Assembly: GCA_025936205.1 (NCBI GenBank) | Contig: JAICTU010000127.1 | Span: 1-19,258, forward strand | Origin: Polyangiaceae bacterium | GTDB taxonomy: Bacteria > Myxococcota > Polyangia > Polyangiales > Polyangiaceae | Reading direction: 5' to 3' | Length of the DNA stretch: 19,258 nucleotides | Part shown: positions 6,875 to 13,574 of the stretch, piece after piece | Layout of the letters: the number at the start of each line of letters is the position of its first letter | Position numbering within the stretch: the stretch's first letter is position 1 | Made by a program: the position numbers and the translations under genes | The notes under the pieces: generated by a model | Databases searched by the model: none | What the model saw: only the letters and a program-made list of their open reading frames with translations | What the model was told of the DNA's origin: nothing

Positions 6875-8151
6875 AGTTCGCAGCCGGTTGCCGTCTCCCC
6901 TGGGCGCGTATCGCAGTAGTCGCCGTCAGAGCCGCCGTCGAGCAAGTCCACGCCGCTCTGCCCGTACAGCACGTCGCTGCCGCCGCCGCCGTGCAGCGTA
7001 TCCGCGCCGGGCCCGCCGCTGAGCGATTCGGCGCCGTCGCTGCCGTTGATGGTGTCGTCGCCGTTGCCGGCGGTGACGTCTTCCACGTTCACGATGCGAT
7101 CGTTCTCGCCCGCTTCACCGCTGGGCGCGGAGCAGGAGCAGCCCTCGCCGCTGCAGCCGAGCGTGGCATCGCTCAGGCACAGATTGAGCGTCAGCGGATC
7201 GTTGCGCAGCTCGTACGAGATCTCGTCGTAGCCGGCGCCGCCGTTGATCACGTCGGCGCCATCGCTGAGCTCGGCCACACTGAAGCTGTCATTGCCCGCG
7301 AGTCCGCTGAGTACGTCGTCGCCCGGGCCGCCGTCGAGGTTGTCGTTCCCGCTGCCGCCGACGATCCAGTCCTTGCCCTCACCGCCTGCCGCGATCAGCG
7401 GCAGGCTGAGCGAGGTGATCGGGACGATCGTCGGATCCTCTTCGGCCGGGGCCGCGCCCTCTGCCGGCGCCGGCGGAGCGAGATCTTCCAGGCGATCATC
7501 GCCGGCGCCGAGATCGAAGGCCAGTGCGACCAGGTTCTCCGCCACGACGTTGATGGTGCCGTCACCGGTGAGATCGACCACCGCATCGGGATCGCGCATG
7601 CCGTGACGGAAGTGGTCCGCGCCATCCGTGCCGACGACGCGCAGGCTGTTCTTGCCCTCGCCCAGCCACAGCTGCACACGCTCCGAGCCTGCGAGCAAGC
7701 CCGACCAATCGCCACCGCCCAGGGCCCAGCTCACGCCGTTATCGCCGGCATCGCCGTCCACGCGCAGCGAGGTCACGCTCGCCGGATCGACGTCATGGCC
7801 GCCGGCATCCGTACAGGCGACCTTGTTGGCGAGCAGCTTGCCGTCTTTGGCTTCCAGATCGACGCTCGGCACCTTGCCATCGAGCGTGAGCTTCAGCGCA
7901 CCGCCGGCGAAGCCCTTCACGCAGCCCTGCGGCGGCACTCCGGGCGGAGCCTCGGCGCTGGGCAGCTTCGCCGGATCTTCCTTGCTGGGACCCGGGTCCG
8001 TGCTCTTCGTGGTGTTGGCGGAGTCGAGCTGACCTGAGCCGCCGGTGCCGCTCGCGGGAGTCGAATCTTCGGGGGCGCTGTCCGAGCTGCCACAACCCCA
8101 GGCGAACAGGGCCAGACAGCTGCCGAACCCCCAAACGTAAGCTTGCTTCAT
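6871..8151 (-). CDS. RTX-repeat (hemolysin-type Ca2+-binding) predicted lipoprotein
   Basis: The product has 426 residues. A signal peptide MKQAYVWGFGSCLALFAWGC ends at Cys20, the likely lipidated residue (the lipobox is loose, A-W-G-C). A 50-residue S/T/P/G-rich spacer follows. Residues about 77-220 form the shared N-terminal domain, with Cys77, Cys113 and KDGKLLANKVAC. RTX repeats lie at about 265-310 (GGSGNDNLDGGPGDDVLSG) and 361-407 (AGNGDDTINGSDGAESLSGG), separated by a linker with five cysteines (Cys325-Cys340). It ends in YCDTRPGETATGCEL. RTX nonapeptides normally bind Ca2+ in a parallel beta-roll. The ATG at 8151 has GAGAGG just upstream; an upstream in-frame start at 8190 lacks a signal-peptide shape. 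The stop overlaps the next gene as GTGA. It probably acts on the periplasmic or outer face; no enzymatic domain is visible. Confidence 0.85.
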   Translation of the reverse strand: MKQAYVWGFGSCLALFAWGCGSSDSAPEDSTPASGTGGSGQLDSANTTKSTDPGPSKEDPAKLPSAEAPPGVPPQGCVKGFAGGALKLTLDGKVPSVDLEAKDGKLLANKVACTDAGGHDVDPASVTSLRVDGDAGDNGVSWALGGGDWSGLLAGSERVQLWLGEGKNSLRVVGTDGADHFRHGMRDPDAVVDLTGDGTINVVAENLVALAFDLGAGDDRLEDLAPPAPAEGAAPAEEDPTIVPITSLSLPLIAAGGEGKDWIVGGSGNDNLDGGPGDDVLSGLAGNDSFSVAELSDGADVINGGAGYDEISYELRNDPLTLNLCLSDATLGCSGEGCSCSAPSGEAGENDRIVNVEDVTAGNGDDTINGSDGAESLSGGPGADTLHGGGGSDVLYGQSGVDLLDGGSDGDYCDTRPGETATGCEL

Positions 8152-8266
8152 TTCCCTCTCGCTCTCCCCGCGCCGCACACGAGTCAGCAAAGACCCGCCT
8201 CGGCGCCCTCTCTATGAGCTGGAGAGCGGTTCTGAGCGGCACGCCTTGAGAGCCTTCGTGCAACAC

Positions 8267-8288
8267 GGATTCAGCATGGATTCAGCAT
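8267..8288. repeat. Tandem 11-base direct repeat GGATTCAGCAT x2
   Basis: Two exact head-to-tail copies occupy 8267-8277 and 8278-8288, with GGA beginning a partial third copy. A period of 11 bases is about one helical turn, so both copies would face the same side of the DNA, as with tandem activator sites. It lies 116 bases upstream of the leftward start. Confidence 0.55.
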
Positions 8289-8391
8289 GGAAAGAGCGTT
8301 GAAATGCTGACGCTGCCAGCTCCTTGACGGCGTGCTCTTCGACATCACCCCCAGGGTGTGCGCGCGCGCGGAGCAGGAATCACCGCTTGGG

Positions 8392-8412
8392 AACGAATAG
8401 GTCGCATTCGTT
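8392..8412. promoter_or_regulatory. Inverted repeat, candidate operator
   Basis: AACGAAT (8392-8398) and ATTCGTT (8406-8412) are perfect 7-base reverse complements around a 7-base spacer, giving a 21-base dyad. It lies 111 bases upstream of the rightward ATG at 8524. The arms are AT-richer than their surroundings, as expected for a dimeric regulator site. Confidence 0.4.
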
Positions 8413-8523
8413 ACGGTCGGCTGCTCAAGCGCGTGGGGGCCTAGCCGATCAGGTGACTCGAGGTGGGGCCGGGGAATGCACGGTGCCTCGCCCGTCAACA
8501 CCTAACCCTACAGGGGAGAGCGA

Positions 8524-10875
8524 ATGAAGAAGCAAATTGCGAGTGGGATGCGAGGCGATACGACCAAGAACAAGATTCGCCGCCGCATCAGCAGCCTGGG
8601 TCACGGTCTACTGGTTCTGGCTTCCGTCGTCGGCGCGGGCTGCGCTGGCGAGGACGAAACGGCCGTTAGCGACCGTACGCAGGACGAGATCGATCTGGGC
8701 GTCGCGCTCGAGGGCTTGGGCACCAACTTCACGTCCTGCACCGCTGCGGACAGCACCGCCCCCACGGGCTTCGTCGCCTCCAGCAAGCAGCTGACCCTCA
8801 CGCTGAGCGCGAACACGGACGCCGTGATCAGCGTCGTCAACGGCAAGCTCAAGGTCAACGGCTGGCAGTGCGCCACGGCCGCCATCAGCGGCCCGCCTGC
8901 GGTGGCCTCGGTGGAGCTGACCACCACCAACGTGAACAAGATCATCGTCGCCGGCCTCTCGACGAACAAGGTCGTCCTCGACCTGCTGCCTGGCTCCTTC
9001 GGCAACATCTTCTCGGGCACGGGCGGCATCATCATCCAGGGCGGCGGCAGCGTCGGCGTCCGTGGCACGGGCCTGGCCAACACCTTCAAGGTCGGCCAGG
9101 AAGGGTCCGGCGCCACCGGTCCGTTCTACTTCGAGCTGTCGGGCGACACGCGCGCCGACGTCCGGGTCGAGGGCAACCCGACCGCGATGTCCTTCGCGCT
9201 GGGCGATGGCAACGACACCTTCTCTGCTCAGGGCCAGGCCCTGACCACGGCTTCGCTGGGCGGCTCGGCCGTGACCGGTGACCTCGTGACCGAGAACATC
9301 TCCGTGTTCGGCGGCCTCGGCAACGACACGATCAAGGGCGGCCTTGGCGACGACACGCTGAACGGCGGCGAGGGCAACGACTGGTTCACGACCTCCGCGA
9401 ACGGTGTGGACGACGGCGCCGACCTCTACATCGGCGGCACCGGCACCGACACCATGGACTACAGCGGCCGCACCGCGGCCGTCAGCGCGAGCATCGCTCC
9501 CACGTACGATAGCGGTTGGGTCGAGGGTATCGACATCACGAACGCCAGCGTCGCGGCCGGCGCAATGACCGTGACGGTGGGCGCCGGCGGCCCCACCACC
9601 GTGACCTTTGGCTCCACGACCGTGGGCACCACGGCCATCCTCGGCGTCATCAACGGCACGGCGAGCTTGGGCGCCACGGCGTTCGTGAACGATCGCGGCG
9701 AAATCGTGATCAAGGCGACCACCGCTGCCACGGCGCTGACGGTCGCTGGCGCAGCGGCGAACACGCTGTTCCCCGGTCTGAAGACCAACAACGGTGTCTC
9801 GGCGCTCGCTCTGGATCCGGATGACGGCGTCACGGGCGAGGCCGACGACATCCAGGGCGACGTGGAGAACCTGATCGGCGGCGCCGGAAACGACGTGCTG
9901 ACGGGCAGCATCGGCTCCAACACCATCACCGGTGGGGCCGGCAACGACGACATCTCCGGTGGCTCGGCGGGCGCCAGCTGCGCGGCTGACGTCGACGTCC
10001 TCAACGGCGGCGACGGCAACGACATTTTCCGTCTCGGTACCCTGACCAACTGCGGCGACGCGGTGGACGGCGGTAACGGTACGGACGTGGCGAGCTACGA
10101 GCTGCGCACGGTGGGCGTGAGCGTCACCATCGACACCAGCGCCAACGACGGTGAGGATCAGGAGCTGGACAAGATCCTGTCCACGGTCGAAGTCATCCTG
10201 GGCAGCAGCCAGGCCGACACGCTCACGGGCGGCACCGGCAACGACGAGATCCACGGCGGCGGCGGTGCGGACTTCATCAGCGGCGGTGCCGGCAACGACA
10301 CCATCGTCGGTGGCCCGGGTGCGGACACGCTGCTCGGCGGCGCGGGCGAGGACTACTTCAACGAGAAGGATGTCGCCGACACTGCGTTCGTGCAGGTGAT
10401 CCTGCCGACCGTCTCCGGCTCCGAGTCTGACCTGATCAACGGCGGCGCCGACTTCGACACGGTCGACTACGGCCGTACCTCGACGACGGCCCTGAGCGCG
10501 ACCCTGTGCGTGGCGACCACCAACACGGACATGGGCCACTGCCAGGATTCGCTGGGCAGCCCGGTCGACAACGACGACCCCGACACCGACGACCTGACCA
10601 ACGTCGAGCACTTCATCGGCGGCGCCGGTGCGGACTCGATCGTCGGCTCCACCGGTAACGACTTCATCGAGGGCGGCCTCGGTGCGGACAGCCTGGTGGG
10701 CGGCACGGGCAACGACACGCTGTTCGGCGACGGCGGCAACGACACGCTGGAAGGCGGCGCCGGTGACGACACGCTCGACGGCGCGCTGGGCACCAACTCG
10801 CTGATCGGCGGCGGCGGCGACGACATCTGCACCGTGGGTGCCGGTGGCGTGGTCGACCCCACCTGCGAGATCTGA
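8524..10875 (+). CDS. Large RTX-repeat (hemolysin-type Ca2+-binding) predicted lipoprotein
   Basis: The 783-residue product is the intact member of the three-paralog set. Residues 1-22 are basic, then a hydrophobic stretch ends at Cys40 (VVGAGC), a plausible though loose lipidation site. Residues about 55-260 form the shared N-terminal domain, with VVNGKLKVNGWQC. RTX blocks lie at 263-289, 452-480, 560-612 and 699-767 (for example GGTGNDTLFGDGGNDTLEGG). Linkers of the form ASYELRTVGVSVTID..NDGE separate them; the first linker is interrupted at about 340-405 by a domain with AILGVINGTAS and NDRGEIVIK. Cys486 and Cys510 flank a repeat, and the chain ends CTVGAGGVVDPTCEI. GGGGAGA sits five bases before the ATG. 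Ca2+ should drive folding outside the cytoplasm. There is no protease, lipase or adhesin domain that I recognise, and no obvious type I secretion gene nearby. Confidence 0.9.
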   Translation: MKKQIASGMRGDTTKNKIRRRISSLGHGLLVLASVVGAGCAGEDETAVSDRTQDEIDLGVALEGLGTNFTSCTAADSTAPTGFVASSKQLTLTLSANTDAVISVVNGKLKVNGWQCATAAISGPPAVASVELTTTNVNKIIVAGLSTNKVVLDLLPGSFGNIFSGTGGIIIQGGGSVGVRGTGLANTFKVGQEGSGATGPFYFELSGDTRADVRVEGNPTAMSFALGDGNDTFSAQGQALTTASLGGSAVTGDLVTENISVFGGLGNDTIKGGLGDDTLNGGEGNDWFTTSANGVDDGADLYIGGTGTDTMDYSGRTAAVSASIAPTYDSGWVEGIDITNASVAAGAMTVTVGAGGPTTVTFGSTTVGTTAILGVINGTASLGATAFVNDRGEIVIKATTAATALTVAGAAANTLFPGLKTNNGVSALALDPDDGVTGEADDIQGDVENLIGGAGNDVLTGSIGSNTITGGAGNDDISGGSAGASCAADVDVLNGGDGNDIFRLGTLTNCGDAVDGGNGTDVASYELRTVGVSVTIDTSANDGEDQELDKILSTVEVILGSSQADTLTGGTGNDEIHGGGGADFISGGAGNDTIVGGPGADTLLGGAGEDYFNEKDVADTAFVQVILPTVSGSESDLINGGADFDTVDYGRTSTTALSATLCVATTNTDMGHCQDSLGSPVDNDDPDTDDLTNVEHFIGGAGADSIVGSTGNDFIEGGLGADSLVGGTGNDTLFGDGGNDTLEGGAGDDTLDGALGTNSLIGGGGDDICTVGAGGVVDPTCEI

Positions 10876-10890
10876 GCAAAGAAGCGGCAA

Positions 10891-10921
10891 GGAGCGGCCT
10901 ACCCTCGCGGTAGACCGCTCC
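10891..10921 (+). terminator. Hairpin downstream of the 783-residue RTX gene
   Basis: GGAGCGG (10891-10897) pairs with CCGCTCC (10915-10921); after one C/A mismatch, CTACC (10899-10903) pairs with GGTAG (10909-10913) around a 5-base loop. It starts 15 bases after the stop codon. No T-run follows, so it may stop transcription weakly or protect the 3' end of the message. Confidence 0.6.
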
Positions 10922-10950
10922 CCACCCGCGCAGCACGCGGGAACAACAGG

Positions 10951-10979
10951 CGGCCAGCTCGAGTCACTCGGGCTGGCCG
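10951..10979 (+). terminator. Strong GC-rich hairpin followed by a short T-run
   Basis: CGGCCAGC (10951-10958) pairs with GCTGGCCG (10972-10979); after a T/G wobble, CGAG (10960-10963) pairs with CTCG (10967-10970) around a 3-base loop. TTTT follows at 10987-10990. It lies between two convergent genes and could stop both. A smaller hairpin, CCCGCG/CGCGGG, sits just before it at 10925-10941. Confidence 0.65.
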
Positions 10980-11014
10980 TCGGCCATTTTGCGGCGCTGA
11001 CTCTTGCTCGCCGC

Positions 11015-11287
11015 TCAGCCCCCCGCCCCGCCGATCACGATACTCAGGATGATCACGGCCAGCACCGAGCCGGCGATCAGCGCGATGCGATAGTCCTGCC
11101 GCCGCACGAACTCGACCAGCATCAGCGCCACGCGCAGGATGGGCAATGCGATCAGCAGCGCCACGCCCGCATTCACGATCGCGGTGCCGGATGGCAGCAA
11201 CAGACCGGCGCCGATCACTGCCGAGGCGATCCAGGTGCCGGCCCCCAGCACCAGCGCAACCGAGCGATCCAGAGCGCGTGCCTTCAC
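11015..11287 (-). CDS. DUF1634 family membrane protein
   Basis: The product has 90 residues and is almost wholly hydrophobic, with three membrane helices at about 8-31, 37-58 and 66-86 and a short charged turn VEFVRRQDYR between the last two. This size, helix count and position directly after a TauE/SafE permease gene are the hallmarks of DUF1634. Its GTG start at 11287 overlaps the permease stop codon (GTGA), so the pair is translationally coupled. A role as a small partner of the permease is inferred from this repeated association; no biochemical activity is established for the family. Confidence 0.82.
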   Translation of the reverse strand: MKARALDRSVALVLGAGTWIASAVIGAGLLLPSGTAIVNAGVALLIALPILRVALMLVEFVRRQDYRIALIAGSVLAVIILSIVIGGAGG

Positions 11288-12141
11288 AGCTGCGCTCCGA
11301 ACAGGTGGACGCCGAACGCCTCCAGCAGCATTTGCCCCGCGAGCAAGATCAGGATGGCGACGAACATGGTGCGCAGGTGCTTGCTCGAGGCCGCTAGCAG
11401 CACGTGCGCGCCGAGCAGGGCTCCGAGCACCGAGCCCAACGCCACCGGTCCGGCGATCGCCGGCACGATGTCTCCACGGGCGAAGTAGGCCCCTGCGCTG
11501 GCCGCCGCCGTGACTCCGATCATGAAGTTCGAGGTCGCCGAGGAGACCTTGAGCGGCAAGCGCAGCGCGGCATCGAGCGCCGGAATCTTCAGCACGCCGC
11601 TGCCGATGCCGAGCAACGCGGAGACGAGCCCTGCGCCGTACATCAGGGCCATCGCGCTCGGCAGGCGCTCGATCACGTACGCCGTCTCGATGCCGGTCAC
11701 CGGATCCGGATAGCTGGCGTGCAGCCCCAGGCGCGTTCCCAGTCCATCGGGTGCAACCAGCTCGCTGTGCACCAGCTCAGCGCGCCGCGCCAGCATCTGC
11801 CAGGCGGACAGCAGCAGGATGGCCGCGAACAGCAAGTACAAGACCGAGCTGGGCAGCAGCCCCGTGAGCAGGACGCCGCTGAGCGCGCCGAGCGTGGTCG
11901 CCAGCTCCAGCACGATCGCCAGCCGCATGTTGGTGAGCCGGCTGCGCAAAAAAGGCGGGGCGCTGGCACACGAACACGCGATCACCGACACGATGCTCGC
12001 GCCGATCGCCGTGCGAATGTCCAGCCCGCACGCGGTCAAGATCGGCACGATCAGGATGCCGCCCGCCATGCCCAGCACGCCGCCGATCGCGCTGGCGACG
12101 AGCGCGTATGCGAACAGGGCCAGCGCGCTCGTGGCCATCAT
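11284..12141 (-). CDS. TauE/SafE (TSUP) family inner-membrane permease
   Basis: The 285-residue product is an 8-helix-type permease of the sulfite-exporter/TSUP family, which moves small anions such as sulfite, sulfoacetate or related compounds across the inner membrane. The two internal repeat signatures are clear: GVLGMAGGILIVPIL (21-35) and ALLGIGSGVLKIPAL (175-189). A central loop of about 45 residues (118-162) is hydrophilic. The ATG at 12141 (or the adjacent ATG at 12138) is the only usable in-frame start, since no start codon lies upstream in the frame. The best ribosome-binding site, AGGAGGAGG at 12160-12168, is 18 bases away and is better placed for an out-of-frame ATG. It is coupled to the DUF1634 gene downstream. 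The substrate cannot be told from sequence. Confidence 0.88.
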   Translation of the reverse strand: MMATSALALFAYALVASAIGGVLGMAGGILIVPILTACGLDIRTAIGASIVSVIACSCASAPPFLRSRLTNMRLAIVLELATTLGALSGVLLTGLLPSSVLYLLFAAILLLSAWQMLARRAELVHSELVAPDGLGTRLGLHASYPDPVTGIETAYVIERLPSAMALMYGAGLVSALLGIGSGVLKIPALDAALRLPLKVSSATSNFMIGVTAAASAGAYFARGDIVPAIAGPVALGSVLGALLGAHVLLAASSKHLRTMFVAILILLAGQMLLEAFGVHLFGAQL

Positions 12142-12367
12142 CAGCGCCCCGCATCATGGCCTCCTCCTGTTCCGATCGCAACCACTGCGGCAGAGGGCTC
12201 GTGCCATCCCGGAACAGTGGGTGGGCTCGCCACCGCGCGGCACCGGCCGGCGCCAGAATGTCCCAACGGGCGGTCGAACGAATCTGAACCGCCTGAGGGC
12301 GAGAAGCACGAAAGACCGGACATCACTCTTGAACGCGAGACGCCAGGTTGGCAAGGGTGCGCCCCAG
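12142..12367. promoter_or_regulatory. Divergent region between permease and serB
   Basis: These 226 bases separate two divergent start codons and should contain both promoters. AGGAGGAGG on the minus strand (12160-12168) is the clearest element. I found no convincing -35/-10 pair, riboswitch fold or repeat. An open frame from serB extends upstream through here but has no family-like sequence. Confidence 0.35.
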
Positions 12368-13570
12368 ATGACCTCCGAGAAGCGCGTACTCGTCACGGTC
12401 GCGGGAGCGGATGCCCCCGGCATCACCGCTCACCTCACCAGCATCATCGCTGCCGCAGGCGCTCAGCTGCGCGACATCGAGCAGGTCGTGGTGCAAGGCC
12501 AGCTCACCCTGTGCTTCGTGGTCGGGGTCGAACCCGGAGCGGGCCACGGCTCCCCCGTCGTGAAGGACCTGCTGTTCGCCGCCAAGGAGCTCGGGCTCGA
12601 GCTCGACTTCGAGGTGCTGGACGAGCCGGCGCCGTCCAGCTACGCGACCTCGCTCTACGCGCTGACCGTGATCGGCGACGAGGTCGACGCGCGCTCTGTT
12701 GCGGCGCTGACCGGCGCGCTGGCGCGCCACGGAGCCAACATCGAGACCATCAAGCGCCTGTCCGACGTGACGCTGAGCTCGCTCGAGATCGTGGTGGCCG
12801 TGCCCCGCAACGAGGAGCGCGTGCTGGCCTTGCACAAAGAGCTGGTGAGCACGGCCCTCGCGCGCGGCGTCGATCTCGCCTTTCAGCGCGAGCGCCTGAC
12901 CCGCCGCAGCAAGCGCCTGGTGGTGATGGACATGGACTCCACGCTGATCCGCATCGAGGTGATCGATGAGCTGGCGCGCGCCTACGGTGTGTACGAGCAG
13001 GTCGCGGCCATCACCGCGCGCGCGATGCACGGCAACATGCCCTACGAGCAGAGCCTGGCCGAGCGCGTGGCGCTCCTGGCGGGCATGCCGCTCGAGGCGG
13101 TGATGCGCGTGGCCGGCGACCCGCCGCTGACTGAAGGCGCGCCCGAGCTGCTCCGCGCGTTGCGCGCGCTGGGCCTCAAGACGGCGGTCATCTCCGGCGG
13201 CTTCTCGTTTGCAGCCGACGCGCTCAAGGCACGCTTCGGCCTCGACTATGCGTACTCCAACCAGCTCGAGCTCAAGAACGGCGCGCTCAGCGGACGCGTG
13301 CTCGATCCGATCGTGGGACCGCAACGCAAAGCCGACCTGCTCGACGCGCTGGCCCAGCGCGAAGGCATCCCCCTGGAACAGACGGTCGCGGTCGGCGACG
13401 GCGCCAACGACCTGCTGATGATCGAAAAGGCCGGGCTCGGCATCGCCTTTCACGCCAAGCCCAAGCTGCGCGACGCCGCCGACACCAGCCTCACCCAGGG
13501 CGGGCTCGACCGCATCCTGTACTTGCTGGGCCTGCGCGCGCGCGACGTGCGCGAACTGGTCGAAGGCTGA
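12368..13570 (+). CDS. serB: Phosphoserine phosphatase with N-terminal ACT domains
   Basis: The 400-residue product hydrolyses phosphoserine to serine, the last step of serine synthesis from 3-phosphoglycerate, in the cytoplasm. Residues 1-85 (KRVLVTVAGADAPGITAHL at 5-23) and about 93-170 (TSLYALTVIGDEVDARSVA) look like two tandem ACT regulatory domains, as in mycobacterial SerB2-type enzymes. The HAD catalytic core follows: motif I VVMDMDSTLI (185-194, nucleophile D188 and acid D190), substrate Glu in IRIEVIDELA, motif II ISGGFS (275-280), Lys320 in PQRKADLLDAL, and motif IV VGDGANDLLMI (342-352). All catalytic residues are present. I chose the ATG at 12368 because the ACT fold starts there; the Shine-Dalgarno sequence (AAGGG) is weak and distant. 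The ACT domains suggest amino-acid feedback control. It ends four bases from the convergent next gene. Confidence 0.94.
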   Translation: MTSEKRVLVTVAGADAPGITAHLTSIIAAAGAQLRDIEQVVVQGQLTLCFVVGVEPGAGHGSPVVKDLLFAAKELGLELDFEVLDEPAPSSYATSLYALTVIGDEVDARSVAALTGALARHGANIETIKRLSDVTLSSLEIVVAVPRNEERVLALHKELVSTALARGVDLAFQRERLTRRSKRLVVMDMDSTLIRIEVIDELARAYGVYEQVAAITARAMHGNMPYEQSLAERVALLAGMPLEAVMRVAGDPPLTEGAPELLRALRALGLKTAVISGGFSFAADALKARFGLDYAYSNQLELKNGALSGRVLDPIVGPQRKADLLDALAQREGIPLEQTVAVGDGANDLLMIEKAGLGIAFHAKPKLRDAADTSLTQGGLDRILYLLGLRARDVRELVEG

Positions 13571-13574
13571 GGCC

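Larger units (their letters stand above)
8152..8523. promoter_or_regulatory. Divergent intergenic region between RTX lipoprotein genes
   Basis: These 372 bases separate the start codons of the leftward and rightward RTX lipoprotein genes and must hold both promoters. No convincing coding frame is present. The left end carries GAGAGG before the 8151 start and the right end carries GGGGAGA five bases before the ATG at 8524. Two operator-like structures stand out: a tandem 11-base repeat (8267-8288) and an inverted repeat (8392-8412). An alternating purine/pyrimidine run GTGTGCGCGCGCGCG lies near 8357-8371. I could not assign -35/-10 boxes confidently. Confidence 0.6.

Noticed and set aside
8463..8481. 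Possible sigma-54 (-24/-12) promoter before the 783-aa RTX gene
   Set aside because: A GG-N10-GC spacing can be found, but the flanking bases match TGGCAC and TTGC poorly, and such spacing is common by chance in GC-rich DNA.
9310..10830. Short periodic DNA repeats that could be mistaken for a CRISPR or satellite array
   Set aside because: The period is 27 bases (nine codons) and the repeats encode GGxGxDxUx nonapeptides in frame. The copies diverge at synonymous sites and have no unique spacers.
8608..10890. A 760-codon open frame on the minus strand antisense to the intact RTX gene
   Set aside because: Same cause as above: repetitive GC-rich coding sequence read backwards. The sense frame has a ribosome-binding site, signal peptide and Ca2+ repeats.
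12323..13453. A 376-codon minus-strand open frame opposite serB
   Set aside because: The serB frame contains all HAD motifs and two ACT domains; the opposite strand gives only R/H/A-rich sequence without family features.
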